The notes under the pieces are model-generated. The model saw nothing but the letters and a program-made list of their open reading frames with translations, did not search any database and was not told where the DNA came from. Below, in pieces: positions 19,154 to 27,011 of a DNA stretch of 64,000 bases. The stretch's first letter is position 1. Every line of letters starts with the position of its first letter. Both the position numbers and the translations under genes were made by a program. This DNA comes from Janthinobacterium rivuli (lineage in GTDB: Bacteria; Pseudomonadota; Gammaproteobacteria; Burkholderiales; Burkholderiaceae_D), in contig NZ_CP121464.1 in the NCBI RefSeq assembly GCF_029690045.1, forward strand, positions 2,418,001-2,482,000, in the 5' to 3' direction.

Positions 19154-20410
19154 TTAGAGTTGTTCCAGTGCGATCAGTTCGGCCACCGTCTGGCGGCGGC
19201 GGATCAAGCGGGACTGCTCTCCATCGACCAGGTATTCCGCCGCATGCGGACGGCTGTTGTAGTTCGACGACATCGACGCGCCATACGCGCCCGCACCTTC
19301 GAAGACGACGTAGTCACCCACCTGCGCTGCAGGCAGAAGGCGTGTTTCCACCACGCCGCCATCGCGCTGGGTAAACACGTCGCCCGATTCGCACAGGGGG
19401 CCGCCGACCACGGTGGCGTGCTGGGTGTCCAGTGCCCGGCCGTCATGCGCGATGACCGACATCTCATGGTAGCTGCCGTACATGGCGGGGCGCATCAGTT
19501 CATTGAAGCCCGTGTCGAGCAGGGTGAAGTGGTTGCCGCCCATTTGCTTGGTGGCGCGCACTTCGGCCACCAGCAGGCCCGCGTCGGCCACGAGGAAGCG
19601 GCCCGGTTCGATTTCCAGGTGCACGGGATGGCCCAGGTGCGCCTCGATCTGCTTGCGCGCCGCATCCCACAGCTGGAAGTAGTGGTCCGTATCGACGGGC
19701 TGCTCGCCTTCGCGGTAAGGCACGGACAGGCCGCCGCCGGTGGAAATGGCTTCGATGTCGTGGCCCATGTTTTTGACCAGGTCGACCATGGTGCCGCAGA
19801 CGGTTTCCAGGTGGCTGTAGTCGACGCCCGAGCCGATGTGCATGTGCAGGCCGACCAGGTGCAGGCCATGCGCGCGGATGACGGCCAGCGCCTCCGGCAG
19901 CTCTTCATGCCAGATACCGTGCTTGCTGTTTTCGCCGCCCGTATTGGTCTTGTTGCTATGGCCATGGCCATAGCCGGGATTGATGCGCAGCCAGACGCGG
20001 TGGCCGGGCGACACGGGACCCAGCTGGCGCAGCATGTCGACGGAGCCGCAATTGACTTCGATCTTCGCCGCCGCCACGCGCGCCAGGGTGGCGCGGTCGA
20101 ACAGGTCGCAGGTGAACACCACCCCGGCGGCGCCGTTCGTTTGCGCCGGCGTAAAGCCTGCCTGCAGCGCGCGTTCGATCTCACCCAGCGAGACGGCATC
20201 CACGTGCACGTCCGCTTCACGCATCAGTGTGAGCAGATGGATGTTCGAATTGGCCTTTTGCGCGAAGCGCACCGTGTCGAATTGCGCCAGTTGGGCGACG
20301 CGCGCGCGGATGGTGGCCGCGTCATACACCCACAATGGCGTGCCGTGTTCCTGGGCGAGTTGGGCGAGGGTGGCGTCTGGGACTGGTTTCATGGTGGTTG
20401 TCTTTGTCAT
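19154..20410 (-). CDS. lysA: Diaminopimelate decarboxylase
   Basis: A 418-residue PLP enzyme making L-lysine from meso-diaminopimelate. The PLP lysine is in RFAQKANSNIHLL near residue 50. The glycine loop is STGGGLSVPY, and EPGRFLVADAG and GPLCESGD are the other active-site segments. It is divergent from lysR. The start may be 20410 (MTKTTTMKP) or the Met six codons on, and neither has a clear ribosome site. A 34-nt hairpin (20435-20468) lies just upstream and would be in the mRNA leader. Confidence 0.96.
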   Translation of the reverse strand: MTKTTTMKPVPDATLAQLAQEHGTPLWVYDAATIRARVAQLAQFDTVRFAQKANSNIHLLTLMREADVHVDAVSLGEIERALQAGFTPAQTNGAAGVVFTCDLFDRATLARVAAAKIEVNCGSVDMLRQLGPVSPGHRVWLRINPGYGHGHSNKTNTGGENSKHGIWHEELPEALAVIRAHGLHLVGLHMHIGSGVDYSHLETVCGTMVDLVKNMGHDIEAISTGGGLSVPYREGEQPVDTDHYFQLWDAARKQIEAHLGHPVHLEIEPGRFLVADAGLLVAEVRATKQMGGNHFTLLDTGFNELMRPAMYGSYHEMSVIAHDGRALDTQHATVVGGPLCESGDVFTQRDGGVVETRLLPAAQVGDYVVFEGAGAYGASMSSNYNSRPHAAEYLVDGEQSRLIRRRQTVAELIALEQL

Positions 20411-20434
20411 GTGATGGGTGGCGTCCGAGGTGGT

Positions 20435-20471
20435 GTCGGATTACGCGGGCTTTGCCCGCTAATCCGACCTA
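20435..20471 (-). repeat. Palindromic repeat family B, copy 1, in the lysA-lysR gap
   Basis: Arms GTCGGATTA (20435-20443) and TAATCCGAC (20460-20468) enclose an inner stem GCGGGC/GCCCGC with loop TTT. The asymmetric TAGG tail (CCTA at 20468-20471 here) sets the orientation. Related copies lie at 24186, 30438, 30490 and 30575. Confidence 0.88.
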
Positions 20472-20545
20472 CGATGCTGGCCATGATGCCGCTTTTTAGG
20501 CTAAACATAAAATATCCATTTGCGCTGACCTTATTCATTTATGAT

Positions 20546-21463
20546 ATGACCATGACTATCTCCTTGCGCCATATCGAAGTCTTCCGCGCCATCATGACGA
20601 CGGGCAGCGTGACGGCCGCCGCCGCCATGCTGCACACGTCGCAGCCCACCGTCAGCCGCGAGCTGGCGCGCCTCGAGCACTTGACGGGCCTCACCCTGTT
20701 CGAGCGCGAGCGGGGGCGGTTGCGTCCGACGGCCCAGGCGCTGCAACTGTTCGAGGAAGTGCAGCGCGCGTATTTCGGCCTGGAGCGCATCGTCAGCACG
20801 GCGGCAGCCTTGCGCCAGTTCGACCAGGGCCAGTTGTCGATCGCCTGCCTGCCCGTGTTTTCCCAGTCCCTGCTGCCGCAGGCGTGCAAACGCTTCGTCG
20901 CCGATTTTCCCAAGGTGAGCATCAGCATCACGCCGCAGGAGTCGCCGCTGCTGGAAGAGTGGCTGTCGGCGCAGCGCCACGACATCGGCCTGACGGAAGT
21001 GGGTAATGCGCCGCCGGGCACCGCGCTCGATACCTTGATGTCCGTCGATGAAGTGTGCGTGCTGCCCGATGGCCATGCGCTCGCAAGTAAAACCGTGCTG
21101 CAGCCGGCGGACTTCGCGGGCCAGCCTTTCATCAGCCTGGCCGCCGTCGACCCCTACCGCCAGCAGATCGACGCCATTTTCGCGCAGGCCGGCGTGGAGC
21201 GGCGCATGGCGCTCGACACGCACAGCGCCGCTTCCGTCTGCGCGATGGTGCGCGAAGGCGTGGGGCTGGCCATCGTCAATCCACTCACTGCCCTCGATTA
21301 TGCGGGGCAGGGCTTGCAGATCCGCCGCTTTGCCGTGTCCTTGCCGTTCACGGTGAATCTCGTGAAACCTTTGCACCGGCCCCTGTCACAACTGGTCGCC
21401 CTGTTCGAGCGGGCGCTGCATGCGCAGGCGGAAGAAGTAAAAAGGCGGCTGCTGGCACTATAA
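20546..21463 (+). CDS. lysR: LysR-type activator of lysA
   Basis: A 305-residue transcription factor. The winged helix-turn-helix is at the N-terminus (LRHIEVFRAIMTTGSVTAAA, then TSQPTVSRELARLE). The effector domain contains SIACLPVFSQSLLPQ, QESPLLEEWLSAQRHD and THSAASVCAMVREGVG, which closely match E. coli LysR itself. It is divergent from lysA in the classic arrangement and probably activates it in response to diaminopimelate. The start is MTMTISLRH at 20546, or 20552. The same frame is open far upstream, antisense to lysA, but that part is not coding. Confidence 0.94.
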   Translation: MTMTISLRHIEVFRAIMTTGSVTAAAAMLHTSQPTVSRELARLEHLTGLTLFERERGRLRPTAQALQLFEEVQRAYFGLERIVSTAAALRQFDQGQLSIACLPVFSQSLLPQACKRFVADFPKVSISITPQESPLLEEWLSAQRHDIGLTEVGNAPPGTALDTLMSVDEVCVLPDGHALASKTVLQPADFAGQPFISLAAVDPYRQQIDAIFAQAGVERRMALDTHSAASVCAMVREGVGLAIVNPLTALDYAGQGLQIRRFAVSLPFTVNLVKPLHRPLSQLVALFERALHAQAEEVKRRLLAL

Positions 21464-21483
21464 GACAAGCCCCTTGAAGGACC

Positions 21484-21510
21484 GGGGTCAGACCCTCAGG
21501 GTCTGACCCC
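21484..21510. repeat. Palindromic repeat family A, copy 3
   Basis: A 27-bp palindrome with arms GGGGTCAGACCC and its complement around TCA, between lysR and gltX. Its right flank (GTGGTGGGGTTTGCC) resembles the flank of copy 2 (GTCGGTGGGTTGGCC). Confidence 0.9.
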
Positions 21511-21528
21511 AGCGTTCGTGGTGGGGTT

Positions 21529-21569
21529 TGCCTTAGGGCTTTGCTTAGGTAGTAAAATGGCGTTTTACT
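21529..21569 (+). promoter_or_regulatory. gltX promoter with overlapping inverted repeat
   Basis: Candidate -35 TTGCCT (21529-21534), an 18-bp spacer and -10 TAAAAT (21553-21558). A perfect 7-bp inverted repeat, AGTAAAA/TTTTACT with 5-nt spacer (21551-21569), overlaps the -10 and the likely start site. Confidence 0.55.
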
Positions 21570-21590
21570 TATTCAAGCCTGATTACTTCG

Positions 21591-22997
21591 ATGACCACAA
21601 CCGCTACTCCCGTCCGTACCCGTTTCGCTCCCAGCCCGACCGGCTATCTGCACCTGGGCGGCGCCCGCACCGCTTTATATAGCTGGGCGTATGCCCGCCA
21701 CTTCGGCGGCACCTTCGTGCTGCGCATCGAAGATACGGACGTGGAGCGTTCCACGCCGGAAGCCGTGCAAGCCATCATCGAAGGCATGAAGTGGCTGGGC
21801 CTGGACCACGACGAAGGCCCGTTCTACCAGATGCAGCGCATGGACCGCTACCGCGAAGTGGTGGCGCAGATGCTGCTTGAGGGCACGGCATATCACTGCT
21901 ACTCGTCGCCGGAAGAAGTCGAAGCGATGCGCGAGCGCATGCGCGCCGCTGGCGAAAAGCCGCGCTACGACGGCACCTGGCGTCCGGAGCCGGGCAAGAC
22001 CTTGCCGGCCATTCCTGCCGACCGCAAGCCCGTCGTGCGCTTCAAGAACCCGCTCGATGGCGACGTGACGTGGGACGACGTGGTCAAGGGCACGATCACG
22101 ATTTCGAACCGCGAGCTGGACGACCTGGTGATCGCCCGCCCGGACGGCACGCCAACGTATAACTTCTGCGTGGCCGTCGACGACTGGGACATGCAGATCA
22201 CCCACGTGATCCGCGGCGACGACCATGTCAACAACACCCCGCGCCAGATCAACATCCTGCGCGCCATCGGCGCACCGCTGCCGCTGTACGGCCACCTGCC
22301 GATGATTTTGGGTGCGGACGGCGAGAAACTGTCGAAGCGCCACGGCGCCGTCAGCGTGATGGATTACCCGGCGCAGGGCTTCCTGCCGGAAGCGATGCTG
22401 AACTACCTGGCGCGCCTGGGCTGGAGCCATGGCGACGATGAAGTGTTCTCGACCGAGCAGTTCTGCGAATGGTTCAACCTGAACCACCTGTCGAAATCGG
22501 CGGCACAGTTCAACAATGAAAAACTGGCCTGGCTGAACAACCACTATATCAAGCAGGCCGACAACACGCGCCTGGCCGACCTGGCGCGTCCGCAAATGGC
22601 CGCCGCCGGCGCCGTCTTTGAAGGCGCGCCGGACCTGGCGCAAGTGCTGGGCATGATGAAAGAGCGCGCCAACACGGTCAATGAACTGGCGGCCGCCTCG
22701 ATGCTGTTCTTCCGCGCGCCGCAGCCGGAAGCGGAACTGGCGGCGCAGCACATCACGGATGCCATCAAGCCTGTGCTGGCGCAGTTTGCCGAGCGTATCG
22801 CCACGGTGGAGTGGAGCAAGGAAGCCGTTGCCGCCATGATCAAGGAAGTGCTGGCCGCCAACACCATCAAGATGCCGCTGCTGGCCATGCCTTTGCGTTT
22901 GATTTTGACGGGCCAGTTGCAGACCCCGGCCATCGATCAGGTGGTGGTGATCTTCGGCCGCGACACCGTGCTGGCGCGCCTGGCAAAGTGGCTGTAA
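21591..22997 (+). CDS. gltX: Glutamyl-tRNA synthetase
   Basis: A 468-residue class I synthetase. The HIGH-type motif is in [19 protein letters not shown] near residue 17, and the KMSKS-type motif is [26 protein letters not shown] is the typical tRNA/ATP pocket. The C-terminal anticodon-binding domain follows from about residue 320. The nearest downstream genes are tRNA genes that include five copies of its own substrate, tRNA-Glu, behind a separate promoter. Confidence 0.97.
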   Translation: MTTTATPVRTRFAPSPTGYLHLGGARTALYSWAYARHFGGTFVLRIEDTDVERSTPEAVQAIIEGMKWLGLDHDEGPFYQMQRMDRYREVVAQMLLEGTAYHCYSSPEEVEAMRERMRAAGEKPRYDGTWRPEPGKTLPAIPADRKPVVRFKNPLDGDVTWDDVVKGTITISNRELDDLVIARPDGTPTYNFCVAVDDWDMQITHVIRGDDHVNNTPRQINILRAIGAPLPLYGHLPMILGADGEKLSKRHGAVSVMDYPAQGFLPEAMLNYLARLGWSHGDDEVFSTEQFCEWFNLNHLSKSAAQFNNEKLAWLNNHYIKQADNTRLADLARPQMAAAGAVFEGAPDLAQVLGMMKERANTVNELAAASMLFFRAPQPEAELAAQHITDAIKPVLAQFAERIATVEWSKEAVAAMIKEVLAANTIKMPLLAMPLRLILTGQLQTPAIDQVVVIFGRDTVLARLAKWL

Positions 22998-23076
22998 GCG
23001 CCGCTCTTAAATACGCGTAAAAATACGGTGCGGAAACCGCCCCTATGAAAAGTTGCTCATAGACGAAAAAGGGTAT

Positions 23077-23104
23077 TTGCAGAGTGAAACTTCTTTGCTA
23101 TACT
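23077..23104 (+). promoter_or_regulatory. Sigma-70-like promoter of the tRNA array
   Basis: TTGCAG (23077-23082), a 16-bp spacer and TATACT (23099-23104). The predicted start leaves a leader of about 11 nt before the first tRNA-Ala. Confidence 0.7.
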
Positions 23105-23121
23105 CTTGTTTCTGCACCAAC

Positions 23122-23197
<76 letters not shown>

Positions 23198-23251
23198 GCA
23201 GCAATGATGTTGCTTGTTGAAGTGGTGCAGATGTTGTTTGGAAGTTCCGCG

Positions 23252-23327
23252 GTCCCCATCGTCTAGAGGCCTAGGACATCACCCTTTCACGGTGAGTACA
23301 GGGGTTCGAATCCCCTTGGGGACGCCA
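23252..23327 (+). tRNA. tRNA-Glu (TTC), copy 1
   Basis: A 76-nt cloverleaf with encoded CCA. The anticodon arm is TCACC-CTTTCAC-GGTGA, giving anticodon TTC. Five identical copies lie in this array. Confidence 0.97.
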
Positions 23328-23461
23328 GGTAGTTGTGGTATAGTAGTGGCAGTTGTTTGTACTGATTGTTGTAAGTTCAGGCCCGTAAAAAACGGAATCT
23401 GGATGGAAAGCAAGTAGTGGAACAAAGTCGCCAAGTGCGGCTTTTATTATTTCTGCGCCCG

Positions 23462-23537
<76 letters not shown>

Positions 23538-23574
23538 ACAGCGCAGAAGTAAAGCAGCAAACTGTAGTGCCGAG

Positions 23575-23650
23575 GTCCCCATCGTCTAGAGGCCTAGGAC
23601 ATCACCCTTTCACGGTGAGTACAGGGGTTCGAATCCCCTTGGGGACGCCA
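23575..23650 (+). tRNA. tRNA-Glu (TTC), copy 2
   Basis: Identical to copy 1, with encoded CCA. It is 37 bp downstream of tRNA-Ala copy 2. Confidence 0.97.
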
Positions 23651-23697
23651 GTTCAGTCTGGTGTTGTAGTAAAGAAGTAGCAGTGTTTCTGCGCCCG

Positions 23698-23773
<76 letters not shown>

Positions 23774-23857
23774 ACAGCGCAGAAACAGGTAGTGAATAAA
23801 TCAAAGTCGCCTAGAGCGGCTTTTTTTATTTTGGCGAAGTATTTCCGCCATACCCTT

Positions 23858-23935
23858 GGGGGAATATGGCTAAGCTGTTAGCGCGCTTGCATGGCATGCA
23901 AGAGGTCAGCGGTTCCATCCCGCTTACCTCCACCA
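23858..23935 (+). pseudogene. Decayed tRNA-Ala (GGC), copy 4
   Basis: A 78-nt relative of tRNA-Ala. The anticodon arm, 3' acceptor and CCA are intact. The 5' part is altered (GGGGGAATATGGCTAAGCTG), which breaks the 6:67 acceptor pair and the D arm, and the T loop has TTCCATC for TTCGATC. It is followed by the same terminator hairpin as copy 3. Confidence 0.85.
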
Positions 23936-24014
23936 ACAGCGCAGAAGCAGGTAGTGAATAAATCAAAGTCGCCTTGAGCGGCTTTTTTTATTTGTGCTGG
24001 CGGTTTCTTCGCTC

Positions 24015-24092
24015 GGGGGAATATGGCTAAGCTGTTAGTGCGCTTGCATGGCATGCAAGAGGTCAGCGATTGGCTCCCGCTTACCTCCACCA
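24015..24092 (+). pseudogene. Decayed tRNA-Ala (GGC), copy 5
   Basis: It shares the altered 5' half with copy 4 and has further damage in the T arm (GCGATTGGCTCCCGC). The shared changes mean the decayed unit was itself duplicated. The anticodon stem-loop is still perfect. A terminator hairpin follows at about 24118-24142. Confidence 0.85.
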
Positions 24093-24149
24093 ACAGCGCA
24101 GAAATCACACAGTAATCAAAGTCGCCTCGAGCGGCTTTTTTGTTTCCGC

Positions 24150-24184
24150 GACACTTTTCGCCATACCCCTCGGAGGAATGTGGC
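24150..24184 (+). pseudogene. Remnant of a sixth tRNA-Ala unit
   Basis: CGCCATACCCCTCGGAGGAA followed by TGTGGC matches the sequence just before and at the 5' end of decayed copy 4 (CGCCATACCCTTGGGGGAAT...). The match stops where palindromic repeat B begins at 24186. Confidence 0.55.
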
Positions 24185-24185
24185 G

Positions 24186-24214
24186 TAGGTCGGATTAGCG
24201 CAGCGTAATCCGAC
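24186..24214 (+). repeat. Palindromic repeat family B, copy 2
   Basis: TAGG followed by arms GTCGGATTA (24189-24197) and TAATCCGAC (24206-24214) around GCGCAGCG. It sits inside the tRNA-Ala remnant. The ~255 bp from here to the next tRNA-Glu hold no gene that I can support, only a candidate promoter near 24370. Confidence 0.88.
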
Positions 24215-24369
24215 AACACCGTCGGCCTAACTCGGCATCCATAAGTCGCTTATGCGGCTTTTTTACGCCTGCTGAAATTACAATAACGCAGTATTTCCGT
24301 ATCGCACGCGCATCTTCTGCCCCATAGGGAGATCTGTGCAAATAAGATGGAAAATAAAACCCCCGGCAG

Positions 24370-24399
24370 TTGATTTCGTGAATCGCTTCGTGTTAAACT
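24370..24399 (+). promoter_or_regulatory. Candidate promoter upstream of tRNA-Glu copy 3
   Basis: TTGATT (24370-24375), a 17-bp spacer and TTAAAC (24393-24398). It lies about 70 bp before the tRNA gene. The match is moderate only. Confidence 0.35.
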
Positions 24400-24470
24400 T
24401 CGCGCACGCTTTTTTGAGGGGCTAAGCAAAGCCTTCAACGAAGAGTCCGCTGAGAGTAAAACCAGCACAG

Positions 24471-24546
24471 GTCCCCATCGTCTAGAGGCCTAGGACATCA
24501 CCCTTTCACGGTGAGTACAGGGGTTCGAATCCCCTTGGGGACGCCA
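24471..24546 (+). tRNA. tRNA-Glu (TTC), copy 3
   Basis: Identical to copy 1. Followed by its own terminator, GCCTGAC-AA-GTCAGGC plus a T run (24584-24606). Confidence 0.97.
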
Positions 24547-24583
24547 GGATTTAGTTGTAAAGTAAGAGAGCAGTGCTGAACGG

Positions 24584-24606
24584 GCCTGACAAGTCAGGCT
24601 TTTTTT
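24584..24606 (+). terminator. Terminator after tRNA-Glu copy 3
   Basis: A perfect 7-bp stem (GCCTGAC/GTCAGGC) with a 2-nt gap followed by TTTTTTT. It implies that the next two tRNA-Glu genes need their own promoter. Confidence 0.85.
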
Positions 24607-24670
24607 GTTTCTGCCATATTGCTGCAGTACCGGGTCAGGATGCAAAGTAGTGCATTCAGGACAGATTTAT

Positions 24671-24746
24671 GTCCCCATCGTCTAGAGGCCTAGGACATCA
24701 CCCTTTCACGGTGAGTACAGGGGTTCGAATCCCCTTGGGGACGCCA
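24671..24746 (+). tRNA. tRNA-Glu (TTC), copy 4
   Basis: Identical to copy 1. Its upstream 40 bp (GGGTCAGGATGC..., GGACAGATTT) resembles the stretch upstream of copy 5, so copies 4 and 5 are a tandem duplication including the spacer. Confidence 0.97.
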
Positions 24747-24803
24747 GATTCGCAAGCAGTAACAGGTCGGGGTGCGGAATAATGCATCTTGGACAGATTT
24801 TCT

Positions 24804-24879
24804 GTCCCCATCGTCTAGAGGCCTAGGACATCACCCTTTCACGGTGAGTACAGGGGTTCGAATCCCCTTGGGGACGCCA
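24804..24879 (+). tRNA. tRNA-Glu (TTC), copy 5
   Basis: The last tRNA of the array, identical to copy 1. A strong terminator follows 17 bp downstream. Confidence 0.97.
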
Positions 24880-24896
24880 GACCGGCTGAATCAGCC

Positions 24897-24934
24897 AACA
24901 AAAAGCCGCCTGGTAACAGTGCGGCTTTTTTGTT
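24897..24934 (+). terminator. Terminator closing the tRNA array
   Basis: AACAAAAAGCCGC (24897-24909) pairs with GCGGCTTTTTTGTT (24921-24934). It is symmetric and could act on both strands. Confidence 0.93.
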
Positions 24935-24973
24935 ATGGGTCGCCATGCCAACGTTTTTCTCTTTCCCTTGCAT

Positions 24974-26143
24974 ATGCCATTACCCACCGATCGCGCAGCA
25001 TCTCTGGCCATCTTCTGCAAAGTCGTCGACAACTACGGTGATATCGGCATTTGCTGGCGCCTCGCGCGGCAGTTGAGCGGCGAGCATGGCGTCGCCGTCA
25101 CCCTGTGGGTCGATGATTTACCGAGTTTCCAGCGTATCTGCCCTGAAGTCGACGTGGCGGCCGAAGCGCAGCGCGTCTCCGGCGTCACGGTGCGCCACTG
25201 GCGCGGCCAGGATGGCGTGTTTTCGCCCGCCGATATCGCCGATATCGTCATCGAGTTTTTTGCCTGCGACATTCCGCCCGGCTATATCGCCGCCATGGCG
25301 CAGTGCGCCCCGCAGCCCGTGTGGCTGAACCTGGAAGGCTTGACGGCGGAAGAGTGGGTCGAAGGCTGCCATGCGCTGACGTCGCCGCGCCACGGCATGA
25401 TCAAGCATTTCTTCTTCCCCGGTTTTACCAATAAAACGGGCGGCTTGCTGCGCGAGGCGGCGCTCGATGAAAAAAGGCTGGCATTCCAGGCTGATGCCGG
25501 CGTCATGGCGGCATTCCTGGGGCAATTCGGCGTGAGTCCGGCGGAAATGTCTGCCTTGAAGGTATCGCTGTTCTGCTACCCGTCCGCGCCCGTCGCCGAG
25601 CTGTTTGGCGTGTGGCAGGCGGGCAGCGAACCCGTGACGTGCCTGGTGCCGGAAGGCGTCGCGTTCGATTCCGTTCAGGCCTTTATCGGCGATGATGCGG
25701 CGGTGGCCGGTGCGGCGCGCACGCGCGGCGCGCTCACCGTGCGCGTGCTGCCGTTCGTGCCGCAAGACGATTACGACCGTCTGCTGTGGGCTTGCGACGT
25801 CAATCTCGTGCGCGGCGAAGATTCCTTCGTGCGCGCGCAATGGGCTGGCCAGCCGTTTCTCTGGCATATCTATGTGCAGGATGAAAACTTGCATCACGTG
25901 AAATTGCGCGCCTTCCTGCAGCGCTATGCGATGGACGCGGACGGCGCCATCGACAGCCTGGTGCAAGCGGCGCTGGCCTGGAATGACGCCAGCGCGGATG
26001 CCTCGCCATGGACGCAGCTGTGGCCCGCATTGCAGGCCGATCTGCCGCGCATCCGGGCGCGCGCGCAGGCCTGGCAGCGGCAGATGCAGGCTAATGGCGA
26101 TCTGGCAAGTAAGCTGCTGGCATTCGCTGGCGCGACGAGATAG
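24974..26143 (+). CDS. earP: EF-P arginine rhamnosyltransferase EarP
   Basis: A 389-residue inverting glycosyltransferase that transfers rhamnose from dTDP-rhamnose to Arg32 of elongation factor P. Family features are FCKVVDNYGDIGICWRLARQL at the N-terminus (nucleotide-sugar domain), VWLNLEGLTAEEWVEG, and RGEDSFVRAQWAGQPFLWHIY near the C-terminus, which carries the conserved Asp/Arg/Glu region. The EF-P gene follows directly, as in Pseudomonas and Neisseria. The start at 24974 (MPLPTDRAASLAIFCK) is preferred. The earlier ATG at 24935 overlaps the tRNA terminator. Confidence 0.95.
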   Translation: MPLPTDRAASLAIFCKVVDNYGDIGICWRLARQLSGEHGVAVTLWVDDLPSFQRICPEVDVAAEAQRVSGVTVRHWRGQDGVFSPADIADIVIEFFACDIPPGYIAAMAQCAPQPVWLNLEGLTAEEWVEGCHALTSPRHGMIKHFFFPGFTNKTGGLLREAALDEKRLAFQADAGVMAAFLGQFGVSPAEMSALKVSLFCYPSAPVAELFGVWQAGSEPVTCLVPEGVAFDSVQAFIGDDAAVAGAARTRGALTVRVLPFVPQDDYDRLLWACDVNLVRGEDSFVRAQWAGQPFLWHIYVQDENLHHVKLRAFLQRYAMDADGAIDSLVQAALAWNDASADASPWTQLWPALQADLPRIRARAQAWQRQMQANGDLASKLLAFAGATR

Positions 26144-26171
26144 GCGCTTGCCAAAAATTAAGGTAAAATGC

Positions 26172-26200
26172 TCGGTTATTTCTAACGTATTTTTAACCGA
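26172..26200. promoter_or_regulatory. Inverted repeat upstream of efp
   Basis: TCGGTTA (26172-26178) and TAACCGA (26194-26200) are a perfect 7-bp inverted repeat with a 15-bp spacer, in an A/T-rich stretch that probably contains the efp promoter. Confidence 0.4.
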
Positions 26201-26278
26201 TCAAACGCAAGCTTGCGGCGCTGATGGCGCACAGGCGGCAGATGGTCTTCATGCAACCCACTTTTTACGTACATTCCT

Positions 26279-26854
26279 ATGAAACCCGCAAAAGAAATTC
26301 GTGTTGGCAATATCATCATGGTCGACAGCAAGCCAATGATCGTGTTGCGTTCTGATGTCAACGGTTCGAGCCGCACGGGCTTCACCTACAAATGGAAGAT
26401 GAAAAATCTTCTGACGAACACCCCGATGGAAAACGTGTTCCGCGGCGACGACAAGTTCGACGTTGTTGTTCTGGATAAAAAGCCAGTGACGTATTCGTAC
26501 TTCGCCGACCCGCTGTTCGTGTTCATGGACACCGAGTACAACCAGTACGAAATTGAAGAAGAAAACCTGGGCGAAGCGCTGAACTACCTGAAAGATGGCA
26601 TGGAATGCGAAGCCATTTTCTACGACGGCAAAGCGATCTCCGTTGAACTGCCTACGACCATCGCCCGTCAAGTGGTGTACTCGGAGCCAGCGGTCAAGGG
26701 CAACACCTCGGGCAACGTCCTGAAAGAAGCCAAGATCGAAAACGCCATCGACGCACATCGCCACACCGTGCAAGTGCCGCTGTTCGTGGCACAGGACGAC
26801 GTCATCGAAATCGACACCCGTACCAACGAATACAAGCGTGTTGTACGCAACTGA
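26279..26854 (+). CDS. efp: Elongation factor P, rhamnosylated type
   Basis: A 191-residue three-domain translation factor that relieves ribosome stalling at polyproline. The loop in domain I reads [15 protein letters not shown]. Counting from the Met, the tip residue is Arg32, the position modified by EarP, not the Lys found in EpmA-type EF-P. Domain III ends in [14 protein letters not shown]. It is followed by a strong terminator. The adjacent earP supports the modification type. Confidence 0.97.
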   Translation: MKPAKEIRVGNIIMVDSKPMIVLRSDVNGSSRTGFTYKWKMKNLLTNTPMENVFRGDDKFDVVVLDKKPVTYSYFADPLFVFMDTEYNQYEIEEENLGEALNYLKDGMECEAIFYDGKAISVELPTTIARQVVYSEPAVKGNTSGNVLKEAKIENAIDAHRHTVQVPLFVAQDDVIEIDTRTNEYKRVVRN

Positions 26855-26878
26855 TTTGCCCCAGTGCCAAATCATCAA

Positions 26879-26908
26879 GAAACGCTGCCTTCGGGCAGCG
26901 TTTTTTTT
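26879..26908 (+). terminator. efp terminator
   Basis: Stem AACGCTGCC/GGCAGCGTT with loop TTCG-type, followed by a run of T. Confidence 0.93.
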
Positions 26909-27011
26909 GCTTAAAAAATAATTCCCTTCAACAACAATTGTGTTGCAAGGACTGCTATGCTATGGCTAGAACATTATTGCGGTAGAAACATTGAAGTTTC
27001 CTGGAGATACC

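Noticed and set aside
19160..20545. The long plus-strand upstream extension of the lysR frame
   Set aside because: It is antisense to lysA and has no LysR-like or other motif. The real protein begins at the N-terminal helix-turn-helix near 20546.
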